DNA from: Dipteronia dyeriana | Taxonomy: Eukaryota; Streptophyta; Magnoliopsida; Sapindales; Sapindaceae | Direction of reading: 5' to 3' | Assembly: GCA_032871835.1 (NCBI GenBank) | Contig: CM065295.1 | Coordinates: forward strand, 43,894,360 to 43,958,359 | DNA: 64,000 nt | Part shown: positions 33,690 through 45,779 of the stretch, one piece after another | How positions within the stretch are numbered: the stretch's first letter is position 1 | Layout: every line of letters begins with the position of its first letter | Position numbers and translations under genes: made by a program | Notes under the pieces: generated by a model | Told to the model about the DNA's origin: nothing | Database searches by the model: none | What the model saw: only the letters and a program-made list of their open reading frames with translations

Positions 33690-34231
33690 GGCTTTACCGT
33701 TAGAGAGTGTACCTACATTTAAATTGCTACAAGCTTTGACAAAGTAGATTTGTTAGATGAAGGAGTTGATTTTTCATTAACATATCCTAAACCTCTTTTG
33801 TCTCTTGAAGGCTTTCCAACCATAATGAGAGCTTTCACTTTGTTAGAGCTAGATAACATCTTGTTAATCATCTCTTTAGCCTAATTAAGTTTGTCATTAA
33901 GCACTTTCTCTTGATTCTCATGCTCATTAAGTTTTGCTCTAAGCACATTTTCAATTCTCCTAGCACGATCAAGAGATTCATCTCTTTGCTCAATTTCATG
34001 TTTCAAAATACTTAATCTATCATTGTTATCAATCAAGTTTTTCTCAAGATTAAGAATTTTGTCATTAAGATCAATAACACACTTTGAGCTACAATCATGA
34101 TTTTCTAACTTCTTAGTGAGAGACTTATTGATCTTAGAGATCCTTTCATTTTCTTGAATAAGATCTTTGATCTTTTGATCATCTAAGTCAATAGACTCAC
34201 CTTCAACAAAAGAAGCCACAAAAGAGTACAT
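33690..34231 (-). pseudogene. gag: gag remnant of copia E (coiled-coil part only)
   Basis: An ATG at 34231 opens a 116-codon frame, FVASFVEGESIDLDDQKI followed by a long heptad-rich stretch (LIQENERISKINKSLTKKLE, LNDKILNLEKNL). After a TAG the frame continues (EMINKMLSSSNKVKALIMVG) to 33700. In copia C the same coiled-coil region is preceded by about 1 kb of capsid and knuckle sequence; here the PBS is only ~75 bp away. This is a real deletion in the internal region, or a family feature of E. Confidence 0.75.
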
Positions 34232-34306
34232 TTATTTAATCATGATGAAACAAATGAAGATAATAAACACTACAAAAAAGATCTATCTAAGTGCGTCTAG
34301 ACACCG

Positions 34307-34318
34307 GCTTTGATACCA
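34307..34318 (-). other. Primer-binding site, copia E
   Basis: The minus strand reads TGGTATCAAAGC two bases inside the LTR. It differs by one base from the tRNA-iMet complement seen in B, C and D. Confidence 0.85.
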
Positions 34319-34320
34319 AT

Positions 34321-36521
34321 TGAAATTTCCTTTATCTTTATAGTGTGAATATACCTAAATGGGGGTGAATAGGTATATGCTCTAATTTTTATCTTCTTTT
34401 TAAAACAATGCAATTCTAAATGATTAAAGAAAATTGCAAACAAAGACACATGATATTTACGTGGTAAAACCTCCAAAAAGGAAACATCCATGGGTTGATT
34501 CCACAACAACCGGTAAAAGCAAATCTACTATTTCAAATAGAGTTACACTCTCAAGCAATCACACATGCCCTACAAGCTCTCACTCTCACTCTATCTTGAA
34601 CCTAGTGATATACTAAGCCGACTTCCTATCCAAGACCCCCTGTCTCAAGGAAGATTTTCTTGCTCACCTATCCGGATCCTCCCGACCCTAGGTAAGACTT
34701 CTTGCTTGACTATCCTAGGCTTCACACCTCTAGCCAAGACTTTCTTACTTGACAATCCGAGGCTTAACACCTCTTGCAAAGACTTCCATGCTCAACAATT
34801 CGAGGTTTCACACATCTTGTCAGGACTTCCTCTTGCTTAGCTATCTAAGTCCTCCCGACTCTAGCTAAGACTAACAATTGCTCAAATCAAAGAATCACTC
34901 TAAGATATGAGACTTTCAACCTCTTCACAAGGCATCTAAGGGATCATGAATGCAAAACGCAAACAAGCACTCAACATAGAAAATGATGATCAACAAATTC
35001 TATGGACATGCAAATGGATAGCTAGATTATGCTTTCAAAGATCAATCACAAATGCATCTAGACAACCTAAGCATGTTATCAACTAAGAACATAGATATGA
35101 AAATATGGACACCAATTGAAACAAAACCTAGTTCTTAGAAAAATGAAATTAGATCTAGAAACAATCAATCAAGCATAAGAACAAAGGATTTCTAGAAACA
35201 ATTTCATGTTTATCAAGTTTAGCACAAATCATTCAATATATCACAAATCTAGCTAAACTTGAAAATCAAATCAACAAACCACAAAATGATATCAAAATCA
35301 TCCTAGTCATGCTTCTTAATCAAATAACATCAATCAATAAGAAGATCTACGAAGAAAACTAAGAAGAATATGATTTTACCAACAAGGATGCAATCACGAA
35401 CTGAAGATCAGATCACAAAAAAACATGTAGACATCCTTTGGTTCTGTAAATGCTTGGGGTTTGTATAACTCTTTAAGACACTCGAAATCGGTTTTTGAAT
35501 CAAGTGATTCGGATTAGAAATGAAGAAGTTATCACAAAAACAAAAATCAAAATGTTGAGAGAAAAATTCTGCACTTGGTCTTCAATTTCTCAACTTGTTC
35601 TTATCTTATGAAATGAGAGGGAATGAGAGGTTTTAAAGAGTGAAAAGGCCAAATGACCAAAACACCCTTATTCCTTAGTGTCTCCCCGAGATGGCGCGTG
35701 GGCATCTCGGGGCAGAACACTCTTGGGGCCGAGATGGCCACGCGCCATCTCAGGTTGGTGCATGGTGATGGCTTAAGCCATCCCATCTCACCCCTCGACC
35801 GTTCTTTGGCCTCCGATCTCCGATTTTGAATTCATTTGAAAATTACAAACCGAAACTCCCTTACGGACATGGAAATATAAGATACTCAACCCAAAAATTA
35901 AAAATTCGACTTGATATATGAACACGAAGATAATATATGCAACATGAGTTGAAAGTGTATTATCTTTTGACTTAGAACTCGAAATCAATAGAATGAGTAA
36001 CCGAAATGACTGGAACTCAGTCATGAACAATCTATGACTAAAATCAAGTTCAATATCCATGTTATACAAACATATAAACAAACAAACACATTTCACACAA
36101 GAATGCAAACTACATAGAGATAGTCTCCAATCATGCATTTTCCAAAACATGTTACTTTCATACCAATGCATGAGCATTCAACTTCAAGTGTGTGAATGTG
36201 TTATACCAAATGATGTGCTACGATACAAGGACAAAAATATATGAATTGTGTTTGTGTGCACAAACAATGATGCATAACAAAACAGGGACACATATGTATG
36301 AATTATGCGTTTGTGCGCCTACGCCTTACAAAAGGAAGAAGGATCTCGATACCTTAGCATCCAAGAATAGTACCAATCCTTTTGAAGACAAACTTTGCAT
36401 CATGAGAAGTTGCTTTTCTTCCTTGAAGCTCTTATCATCACGAACCACTTAAGCAACTAAGCAATACAAAGAAATGAAGTTTTGTTATGGAATCAAGCCA
36501 ACACAAATCTAGAACCTAACA
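34321..36521 (-). repeat. 5' LTR of copia E (2.20 kb)
   Basis: In minus orientation it runs from TGTTAGGTTCTAG at 36521 to AAATTTCA at 34321. It has the same modules as the 3' LTR: dyads at 35685-35713 and 35729-35753 and the 43-bp array at about 34690-34850. The minus-strand ORF 36177-35788 is mostly U3 and is not treated as a gene. Confidence 0.9.
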
Positions 36522-36526
36522 AGATT

Positions 36527-39054
36527 CATGATGATTCAAGCTTCAAGGAAGAAAAAACATTAAGTCAAAGCAAGTTCTAAGTCTTCAAAGAGAAAGGATG
36601 CAATTTGGTTCTATAAAGGTATACTTAGATCTTTCCTTTCTTTTACAAGGCTTAGGCACACACACAATATTCATTCATATGTGTCCCTGCATTATTGTGC
36701 ACCATTATAGGCACACACATACAATTCATTCATATGTGTCCCTACATCGTTGTGCACCATGTATAACACATTCACACACTTGAAGATGAATGTTCATGCA
36801 TTGGTATGGAAATAACATGTTTTGGAATATGCAAGATTGTAAACTATCTCTATGTAGTTTGCATTCTAGTGTGAATTGTGTTTGTGTGTGTATATGTTTG
36901 TAAAACATTGATATTGAACTTGGATTTAGTCTTAAATAATTATTGATTGAGTTCTGGGCATTTTGGTTACTCATACTATTGATTTCAAGTTCTAAGTCAA
37001 AAGATACTACACTTTCAACTCATGTTGCATACATTGTCTTTATATTCATATATCGAGTCAAATTATTATTTTTTGGGTTGAGTATCTTATATTTCCATGT
37101 CCATGTGAGAGTTACAGTTCATAATCCATAAACGGATTTGAATCCCGAGTTTGGAGGCCGGAGAACGGTCGAAGAACGCGAGGAAAGCGAGAGGGGATTG
37201 CACAATGGCCGAAGGCCATGGAGGTGTGCAAGCCCGAGATGGCGCGTGGCCATCTCGGCCGCACAACCTTGCTGCCCCGAGATGCCCACGCGCCATCTCG
37301 GGGGAGCAATACCAAATGATGGCAAAATGGTCATTCTTGCTTTCTTCTTTCCCACTCCTTTTTAAACTCTTTCCCTCTCACATTTCATTCTAAGAAGAAA
37401 TTTAAAACAAGTATGCAGAAATTTTCACTCTAAATTTTCTCTCCTTCTAAACACCATAACCTCTTCATTTGAACTCCGATTTGAGTGATACGAAGTTGAG
37501 AGTGTTCATATATTCATCCTCCATCTTTTCTCTGAAGGTTAGAGTAAGTCTTACTGCTGTTTTTGGTTTCTAATCATACAAAAACGGGACTGCACCTAAA
37601 TCAACTAAGGTATTGATTTTCTCTCAAAGTTTTCTTTTAAAACTTGGTCAATGCCTTGGGTTTTCTTTTTCAACATATATTTGTATATTGTGAGTGTTTT
37701 GATTTGTGTTTTGAAACCTTTCAAAGCTAGATTGAATTTCAATTGAAATCATACATGTTGATTTAGGTTTTGATTTTTGCATATGTTTTACATGTTTGGG
37801 ATTGTATTGTGCTATCTTTGATTCTAGGACTATTTTATGATCTTTGATTGATTGATTTTGAGAAAAATAGTTCCTCACATGTATTAGGCTCTCTTTGCCG
37901 AATTTCTCACATAATACATGTGCTTATGTTCTTTTGATCTATTCATGTGTTTTGATTGAATATTTGATTAGGAATATGCTCTAGAACTTTTGCTTAAATC
38001 TAATTGACTTTGTCATATGATTTTAGCATGTTTTAGGTTTATGTGATTTAAACTTGATCTTGTGATTTATTGACCATATCTTGTGATTCAAGTTTATATC
38101 TATGCATGTATCTAGGTTGTGATTAATATTAAACATATCTTACATAATCTAGATTGATTACACATGCATGATTAACTAGACTATATGTGATTTGTGCATT
38201 CATGCTTATGTCTAGTATTTTCCATAGAATGTATTGATCATAACATTTTATGTTGTGTGCTTGTTTACGTTTTGCATTTATGATCACCTAGATGCCTTGT
38301 GAGAAGGAAGTCTTGACAATAGGTGTGAGACCTATGGTGTTGAGCAAGAAGTCTTGGCAAGAGGCATGAGGCCTTGGATTATCGAGCAATGAAGTCTTGG
38401 CTAGGGTCATGAGGATCCGGATAGTCGAGCAAGAAGTCTTGCCTGGAGTTGGGAGAACTCAGATAGGTGAGCGAGGAAGTCTTGACTAGAGTCATGAGGA
38501 ATTAGTTGAGCAAGAAGTCTTGCCTTGGGTCGTGAGGATCCGAAAAAGGTGAGCGAGTAAGTCTTGACAAGAGGTGTGAGGCCTCAGATTGTTGAGCCTA
38601 GGGCGACAACTTCTAGAGTAGGATAGGAGGGTAGTTTCTAGGTGAAGAGGTCACTTGAGAGATTGTACTTGTCTTAGTGGATTTTGTTTGCCGATGGCTG
38701 CTAGCCTGTGGATGTTTCCTCTTCGGAGGTTTACCACGTTTTATTTTGTGTCAACTTTTCTATATCCCTATCTCTCTAATATTTTTATTATGGATAGAAC
38801 TCTTTATATATTTTGACTTCCTTTCTATTATATAGATTATGTATGTGTTACAATTACTTGTTTGTATCACACTTTATTTGTGTTTATTTATTGATTAATT
38901 GTCTTTAATTAATATATATATATTGTGATACAAGCAATCTAGTGGGACAAACTTTTGTTTGTTTCTAAGGGAGTCGAAAAAGGTGTCTAACCTATTCACC
39001 CCACCCCCCCCCTTCTAGATTAGCCTTGAGCATTTAACTTTGATTGTATTTTCA
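36527..39054 (+). repeat. 3' LTR of copia C, remaining 2.53 kb
   Basis: It continues from 26283 after copia E; the bases before it (36522-36526) are E's second target duplication. It carries two 55-bp units (36660-36770), dyads (37233-37258 and 37275-37303) and the 43-bp array (38308-38598), and ends TTTTCA at 39054 followed by CTTTG. Confidence 0.9.
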
Positions 39055-39960
39055 CTTTGTGACCTTGACCGCGTTGGCAATCCATTCGGGATACCGAGCT
39101 TTTCTGATGAAACCTGCTTTGATCATCTTGTCCACTTTTTCTTGGATTGCAGTGTTCCTTTCAGCATTAAAGTGATGCCTTTTCTGCTTGATGGGGTTGA
39201 AGATTGGATCTACTGCTAGTTGGTGAGCTGTCAAAGATATCGGGATCTCTGACATCTCATCTTGGCCCCAAGCAAAGATGTAATTGAATATCAGAGAAGC
39301 TCAATCAAACCTTCCTTCACACTTGGCTCAAGGGTAGCTCCGACCTTAACAACCTTGGGGAGATCATCACTTCTGATGGGTATCTGCTCTAACTTATCTA
39401 CAGGGTGCCCGCTAGCCTATTCTCTGCTATGATCTTCCTCATTCAGTATCAGTGGGTCATTTTTTAGATGATCAACGGACTCTGCATCTTCCAAGGCCAT
39501 CCCGGGTGCTTCCATATCTTGTGCGAATTGTTTCGCCAAAACTGTTGGATTGGCAGACACTGCATAGCATTATCTAACCGCCTGCTGGTCCGAAATGTAC
39601 TCCACCTACCTTGTTCCCTACCAGGAACTTTAAGACATTAAAGTAGAAGGACAAGAACCCCTTCAAGGACGATAGGAATGATCTTCCTAGTATCGCAATA
39701 CAGACCGATAGAGTGTCAACCACAACGAAGTCTAGCATAATATTTTGTTAGAGAGGTATGGTTCAATCACTGGAAGGATCTTTGATCCCACTGGTATGAT
39801 TGAATCCCCAGTGAAACCATACAGCGAGGTTGTGCATCTATTGTAGCACAAATCCTTCAAATTTGGTTTATCCAAGGTGTCTTTATAGAGAATGTCTACA
39901 CAGCTGCCTGTATCGACAAGCACGCGATGAACCACCTAGTTGTCAATCTGCACCGTGATC
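39055..39960 (-). pseudogene. pol: Gypsy-2 protease, linker and RT start
   Basis: On the minus strand ORF 39935-39732 has the protease site HRVLVDTGSCVDILYKDTLD, with DTG intact. A linker with stops follows. ORF 39255-39052 reads ISLTAHQLAVDPIFNPIKQK and AGFIRKARYPEWIANAVKV, the start of RT. RT resumes at 18315 on the other side of copia C. Confidence 0.82.
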
Positions 39961-40441
39961 ACCATAGGATCATTGTTAGGCTGTAGAGTATTGTAGATGT
40001 CTACCTCAGTGAAATTAATTTGTGCTAACTGGGATGGGCAAACCGGACTCTGGTCGACCTTAAAGATACCCCATTTTTAATCAACATGGGGGATCTTTCA
40101 TGCATGGTTTTTCTTATAAATATTGTTTGTGCCGACAAGGGTGGGAGCTCCACTGATGGTATATATAACCTGGATTTGTTGCATCAAATCCTTCTGATCC
40201 CCTTTTCTTTTCTCAACATGATCATGGATCTCAGCTTGTACCTCTCTTCCAGTCTGGAAGTTGTCTATGACCTGTTGTAAGAATTCTGCCAAACATCCTC
40301 CCCTCACTAACACTTTAATCTCGTTATGTAGGTTATAGCACTCTGAAGTAGCCCTTTGTCCCGAATGGAGAGGTATTTAGTCTCGCGGGACGTATTTAAG
40401 AGGGTATAGTGATTGTACCCTTTTTCATCTCGGGTTACACG
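39961..40441 (-). pseudogene. gag: Gypsy-2 gag C-terminal part
   Basis: ORF 40313-40098 (RGGCLAEFLQQVIDNFQTGR, EVQAEIHDHVEKRKGDQKDL) matches the gypsy-1 gag end at 15211-14849. Compared with gypsy-1 near 15250-15345, about 95 bp between CTCTGAAGT and AGCCC are missing. The piece is cut at 40441 by copia D. Confidence 0.75.
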
Positions 40442-40496
40442 TGTAGAGAAAAAATGTATTCCATTTATGCAACGAGAACCTTAACCCTAGATTAAT

Positions 40497-40544
<48 letters not shown>

Positions 40545-42813
40545 GTGTCATACCTTTTTCTCGTGACGACTGAACAAGCGTCGAATTGATTCCGTAAGAT
40601 CTTTCAATCCAATCATGAACGTGAATCATCTAGGAGTGTGGGCTCTCTTTCATTAAATTGTATACCAGAGGATGGAAACAAACAAAATCTATTTCGTTGT
40701 TAGTTACAAATATCCTCCAAAAGAAAAATCAAGAACGTCTGGCCACTTGTGAATTATCAATCAATTTGTTTGAAACTCGCGTGAACCTTAATTCGATGTT
40801 GTACATAAAACCCTTTTGATGTAAAGGATGCTAGTGTACTATCGAAAACAAAAACGTTCACTTTTTCTTTTTTCTCCTTTGTTGAATTCCACACCCTTTA
40901 TCTAAGAGTTGATTGAATTTTGTCTAGAGCAAAAACTAATTTTTCTCCCTCAAAAATCTCTCTTGCTATGCCAAATTCTCTCTTGAAAATTACCTAGCAT
41001 GGCCGCAATTTTCATCATAGAATTCTTAGGGCTCGTCGAAAATCACACACATATATATAAGATCATAAATCCTTTCCTAAGAAGGATTTACTTGGTTGGC
41101 AAGAATCCTTTCCATAGGTGGATTTATTTGGTAGTAAAGAATCCTTTTCTAAAAGGAATTCTATCATCATCTTATATATACATAGCTGGCCAAAATTCAT
41201 AGGATAAGTATTAGCAAAACTTAATTCTTTTCCTAAGAAGGATTTACTTGGTTGTTAAGAATCCTTTCCTTAGGTAGAATTACTTGGTAGTTAAGAATCC
41301 TTATCAAAAAAGATTCTATCCTACACCAAGACTTCTAATCCAACTCAATAATGTATTTGTAACCATATTAAAGACTTTCTAATTTGATTAGATAAATAAT
41401 TCCATTTATTTATCTACTTATCAAATATAGTCTTTAACATTAACTATACTACCAACAATAGTATAGTTTTTGGAGATCATCTCCTACTAGAAAAAGATTT
41501 TAACTTTTAATTAATTAATTAATTAATCAACAAATTAATTAATTTCCATTTAATTAAATAATAAAAAAAAAATATTTAAGCTATTCTTAATAACCTTGCC
41601 GCCCATACCATACATATGTGCCATATATTATTTTTCTTACTTTATTAAATCCATTGGACCTTACTAAAAAGTCCATATGTGAACTAGACCTATTCTTACA
41701 AAAAGAAAGAAGTTCTTATGCCTTAATACAATTCTACATGGACCCCTAAATTGGTCCGGTAGAATATATCAAGTGATCCATGCAAGTTTGTGTGGATTGG
41801 GGATCTTGGCGGACTATCTAAATTTAAGCTGCAATAGACATAACCCAATCACAATCAACAAATGATTCACTTAGGTCCGATCTATTAAATTTTAGTTCAT
41901 TCCACTAAAGAACTAAAATTGAACTCTTAAATAAAGATAGAATAAGTTGATGTTACTCACTCATACCCTAGACAACCTTATTGGAGAATACCCGTAATCG
42001 CCAAGAGCTCATAGACCGCCTATAGCTCTCCAAGTTACCATATTTACTCATATGACCATATTTTGAACTTGGATATTTTGACTTGTTCAGAAGCCATGTT
42101 TCAATAGACACTATTGAAAACTTAACGTTAAGATTTAATATCCAATACCTCAAAACATCCATATGATGGTATTCTGCTCTCATTAAATAAATGGAGCCAC
42201 GATGTCCACATGTATAAATGAAGTCCTCTATCGATTAACAAATGAATACCACCAAACTATCGAGGATAGACTATGCAATATAATCGTACTCATTGATAGC
42301 TCAAATGATAACACTTGTAACCATAAGTCCATCATTTATCTCAGGATTGAGATAGACTCTCCGATTGTCTTCAAATGAAAACTTTTATTCATTGACGGTT
42401 CTAGATAAAGTATTTCATTTTGATCCTATTCAACGCACCCAGTGCACTAGATTATTTTGCCCAAAGACACCACACTTTGATGATTTTAGACTCATCATAA
42501 CACATTTGATCCCACTCAAATGCTAGCAAAAGAATCTACAACTTTGACAAGATAAAGGCGCCCAACCTTCTGTCTTAAGTTATGAATATTATTCAAGACT
42601 AACTGAAGAATTGTGTCTACCTCATACATATCTAGATATATAAACAATTCTTATTTTTTCATAGTCTTTTGACCTTATGGTTATTTACTATTGACAATTA
42701 TAATAATTAAACTATAAAATCTATAAGATTTGTTAAACTAGAAATCACTTTATTCATATGAATAGATTGTTAATTACAATATTACACTCTTTCTATCGAG
42801 GATAATCCTAACA
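40442..42813 (-). repeat. 3' LTR of copia D (2.37 kb)
   Basis: In minus orientation it runs from TGTTAGGATTATCC at 42813 to CTCTACA at 40442. It contains an (AT)n run at 40501-40540, where the 5' LTR has only a few units (48087-48096). The likely TATA box is the TATATATA at 41050-41061. Palindromic repeats lie just upstream of it at 41065-41320. Confidence 0.9.
41065..41320 (-). repeat. Palindrome-containing repeats upstream of the D TATA box
   Basis: Two triads of ~38-bp units are present, built on AAGAATCCTTTCC and GGATTTACTTGGT. The unit contains the inverted repeat AATCCTT / AAGGATT (7-bp arms, 7-bp loop). The triads are separated by an ATCATCTTATATATACATAG-type spacer. The same arrangement is in the 5' LTR at about 48625-48875. 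In the direction of transcription they sit directly upstream of the TATA box, an enhancer-like position. Confidence 0.75.
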
Positions 42814-42823
42814 ATCTCCCACT
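42814..42823 (-). other. Polypurine tract of copia D
   Basis: The minus strand reads AAGTGGGAGAT before TGTTAGG, the usual copia plus-strand primer. Confidence 0.75.
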
Positions 42824-42827
42824 TGCT

Positions 42828-43550
42828 CTATAGCAAATGTGTCATATCTCTCATCCCCATGTTCTCTAGATGCCCATCAAAACTTTTTTGAGGAAGAGCC
42901 TTTGTAAAGGGATCCGCTAGATTTTCTGCTGATGCGATCTTGGTAATCGTCACGTCACCCCTATGCACAATTTCCTTTAAAGGGTGATACTTTCTTTCAA
43001 TGTGTTTCCCTCTCTTATGACTTCTTGGTTCTCTCGAATTAGCCACTGCTCCACTATTATCACAATAGATAGTGATCTGCTTATTCGCATCAGGAACCAC
43101 TTCCAAGTCAATCCGGAATTGGCGGAGCCAGACAGCCTCTTTAATAGCCTCGCATGCGATAACATGCTCGGCTTCCTTGGTGGAATCAGCAATACACGAT
43201 TGCTTGATACTTCTCCATATGACTGTCCTTTCTCCAATAGTAAACACAGATCTTGATATTAATCTCCTGGAGTCAGAATCTCACAGAAAATCAGAATCTT
43301 TATACCCAACGGGAATTAAATCCCCTTTAGAGTATTCAAGCATATAATCTCTCGTTCTTCTAAGATACTTAAAAATATGCTTGACTGTCGTCCAGTGATC
43401 AGAATCAGGCTTCTATTGAAACCTGCTAACTATGCCCATAACAAAATAAATATCTGGTATAGTACGGAGCATTGCATACATGGGACTTCCTACTGTCGAA
43501 GCATATGGAATCCTTCTCATGAATTGCTCTTTATGCTCATTTTTAGGAAC
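42828..43550 (-). pseudogene. pol: RNase H of copia D pol
   Basis: ORF 43247-42828 reads VIWRSIKQSCIADSTKEAEH, ITIYCDNSGAVANSREPRSH, KHIERKYHPLKEIV and ENLADPFTKALPQKSF, the copia RNase H with its Glu and second Asp. The preceding segment (43550-43250) carries the RT-to-RNase H connection (TVGSPMYAMLRTIPDI, GYKDSDF) with at least two stops. It overlaps the PPT side of the element by only a few bases, as is usual. Confidence 0.85.
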
Positions 43551-44333
43551 TTATTCCTTAGAAAGTTTGATTCCATGTCTAAAAGGTAACATACCTTTCT
43601 TGGAATCTTGCATGGAAAATCTAGACAATATTTTATCTATGTATGAAGCTTGGGATAATGTAATCGTTCTATTCTTTCTATCCCTTATGACTTGGATACC
43701 AAGAATATAACTTGCTTCTCCTAACTCCTTCATATCAAATTGTTTTACTAACCATTCTTTTATAGATGTCAATACACCTACATCGTTTCCGATGAGTAGT
43801 ATATCAACAATGTAAAGAACTAGGAAAACCAACTTATCGTCTTTAATCCTTTTGTGTACACAAGGTTCATCAAGGTTTTGGGCTTGATCGAACATTATGT
43901 TCCACGATCTGGATGCTTGCTTCAATCCATATATGGATTTTTGCAAATTGCATACCCTTTCCTCTTGGCCCTTTTTAGTGAATCCTTCTGGTTGCATCAT
44001 GTAGATGATTTCGTCAAGACTTTTATTAAGGAAAGTTGTCTTGACATCCATTTGCCAAATCTTTAGATCTAGAGATGTCGCAATAGATAAGAGTATCCTA
44101 ATGGATTTAAGCATGGCCACAGGAGAGAAGGTTTCTTCATAATCGATACCTTCCTTCTATGTATAACCTTTAGCTACCAATCTAGCTTTAAAGGTTTCCA
44201 CCTTTCCATCCATTCTTTTTTTCCATTTGTATATCCACTTGCACCCGATGGGTTTTATCCCTTTAGGCAAGTCTACAAGAGACCAGACTTTGTTTTTGAA
44301 CATAGATTCAATTTTGGATTGCATTGCCTTTTT
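43551..44333 (-). pseudogene. pol: Reverse transcriptase of copia D pol (catalytic box altered)
   Basis: ORF 44120-43551 contains WQMDVKTTFLNKSLDEIIYM, LQKSIYGLKQASRSWNIMFD and WLVKQFDMKELGEASYILGI. The catalytic box reads LYIVDILLIGND, so the first Asp of the YVDD pair is Val. About seven residues between FDQ and NLDEPC, present in related RTs as I know them, are missing. Upstream in the same region, 44333-44121 carries KNKVWSLVDLPKGIKPIGCK with a stop. This RT should be inactive. Confidence 0.85.
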
Positions 44334-45758
44334 CTAATTGCGACAATCAACATCTTCCATTGCTTCCTTGTACGTATAGGGATCATCGTCGTTCAGAAGA
44401 TTCGCTACAGATTCTTCTAGACTGATGTATCTCTTGGGTTGTCTAACAACCCTCCCACTACGATGAGGTACGGTAGATTGTTGATCTTGTGTTGGTATAG
44501 AACTTACAATTGGGCTTGGTTGCGAAACCTCTTGTGAAATTGTATCTCCTAAAAGTTCATTTAGGAAAATTCTACTTTTTTTTTGCACAAAATTATTCAT
44601 ATAGTCCTCTTCTAGAAATTTGGCATTTGTCGAAACAAATACTTTAAGATCTAAAGGACTATGAAAATAATATTCCTTTGTTCTTTTTGGATACCCTACA
44701 AATTTGCATGTTTCTGAACAAGACTCCATCTTTTCTGTCTTTCCTTTTAATACGTGCGCAAGACATCCAAATATCCTTAAGTGTTGTAAACTAGGCTTTC
44801 GCCCGGCCCATAACTCATGCGGTGTTTTAGGAACCGACCTAGATGGTACATCGTTTAGAATATACATGGCAGTTTGTAAAGCATATCCCCAAAAAGAACT
44901 AGGGAGCGTTGAATAACTCAACATAGACCTAACCATATCCAAAAGAGTTCTATTTCTCCTTTCTGCCACCCCATTTTGTTGAGGTGTGCCTGGTGCAAAA
45001 AACTGAGAAATTATTCCATTATCAATATGATATTGCCGAAACTCACCAGATAGATATTCTCCGCCACGATCGGACCTCAAGATTTTTATGAGTTTCTCAA
45101 GCTGATTTTCTACTTCAGCTTTAAATACTTTAAACATATCAAAAGCATCCGACTTATGTCTCATGAGATACATATAGCCAAATCTTGAGTGTTCATCCGT
45201 AAAAGTGATGAAGTACTCATATCCACCTTTAGCTTGAATGCTCATAGGTCCACACACATCAGTGTGTATCAATCCTAAACATTCGATGGCTCTTGCGCCT
45301 TTGGTCGTAAACGACCTTTTGGTCATTTTACCTTCCAAACAAGATTCACAAGATGGTAGATCATCAAACTTTAAGTCACTTAGAGGTCCGTCACATACCA
45401 ATCTTTTAATCCTTTTAAGGTTGATATGACCTAAGCGTAAATGCCATAGGTAGGTTTTATCTTTTGATAATTTTACTCTTTTATCATTAGGTTCCGTTGA
45501 TTCCATGTCTAACAAATGAGAGATATTTCCATGCAAATAGAATAAACCGTTTTCCAATGTACTTTTGCAAATATTTTTGTCATTCTTACTAATAATAAAA
45601 GCTTTATTAAAAGTAACCGAATAACCAAATTTATTTAGACAAGAGACCGAAATTAAATTTCTCTTGAATTGTGGTACACAATAAACGTTTATTAAAACTA
45701 TATGCCTATAAGAATCTAAATTGATTCTAATATCTCCTACTACACTAGTAGACACCAA
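44334..45758 (-). CDS. pol: Integrase (with protease tail) of copia D, 474-codon open frame
   Basis: The longest ORF of the window. It starts at an internal Met in the end of the protease ([20 protein letters not shown]). The GAG-pre-integrase zinc region follows ([27 protein letters not shown]), then the DDE core: [24 protein letters not shown] and [20 protein letters not shown], with all three acidic residues in place. The C-terminal part has [20 protein letters not shown] and a linker toward RT. Although unbroken, it is not a complete gene: the protease Asp-Ser-Gly site upstream is absent and the downstream RT is separated by a stop and is damaged. Confidence 0.88.
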   Translation of the reverse strand: MVSTSVVGDIRINLDSYRHIVLINVYCVPQFKRNLISVSCLNKFGYSVTFNKAFIISKNDKNICKSTLENGLFYLHGNISHLLDMESTEPNDKRVKLSKDKTYLWHLRLGHINLKRIKRLVCDGPLSDLKFDDLPSCESCLEGKMTKRSFTTKGARAIECLGLIHTDVCGPMSIQAKGGYEYFITFTDEHSRFGYMYLMRHKSDAFDMFKVFKAEVENQLEKLIKILRSDRGGEYLSGEFRQYHIDNGIISQFFAPGTPQQNGVAERRNRTLLDMVRSMLSYSTLPSSFWGYALQTAMYILNDVPSRSVPKTPHELWAGRKPSLQHLRIFGCLAHVLKGKTEKMESCSETCKFVGYPKRTKEYYFHSPLDLKVFVSTNAKFLEEDYMNNFVQKKSRIFLNELLGDTISQEVSQPSPIVSSIPTQDQQSTVPHRSGRVVRQPKRYISLEESVANLLNDDDPYTYKEAMEDVDCRN

Positions 45759-45779
45759 CGCTCCATTGCCTAAATGCTA

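Larger units (their letters stand above)
26284..36521 (-). mobile_element. Copia E: SIRE-like element with pol but a truncated gag
   Basis: It is 10.24 kb with both LTRs, PBS, PPT and a target duplication AAATT (26279-26283) / AGATT (36522-36526), inserted 77 bp into the 3' LTR of copia C. The minus-strand order is a gag remnant, protease, integrase, RT and RNase H. Only about 90 bp separate the PBS from a frame that already lies in the coiled-coil part of gag, so the capsid domain and first knuckle are absent. The two LTRs look nearly identical by eye over long stretches, suggesting a fairly recent insertion. Confidence 0.92.
18321..39054 (+). mobile_element. Copia C: structurally complete SIRE-like element without pol
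   Basis: Both LTRs, the PBS, the PPT and a 5-bp target duplication (TTTTG at 18316-18320, CTTTG at 39055-39059, one change) are present. The original site CTTTGTGACC is visible uninterrupted in gypsy-1 near 13937. The 5.3-kb internal region encodes a gag and a second ORF (24717-25745) but no protease, integrase, RT or RNase H. The 3' LTR is split by copia E. Gag-only LTR elements are known in plants as TR-GAG elements; the extra ORF makes this one richer. Confidence 0.9.
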
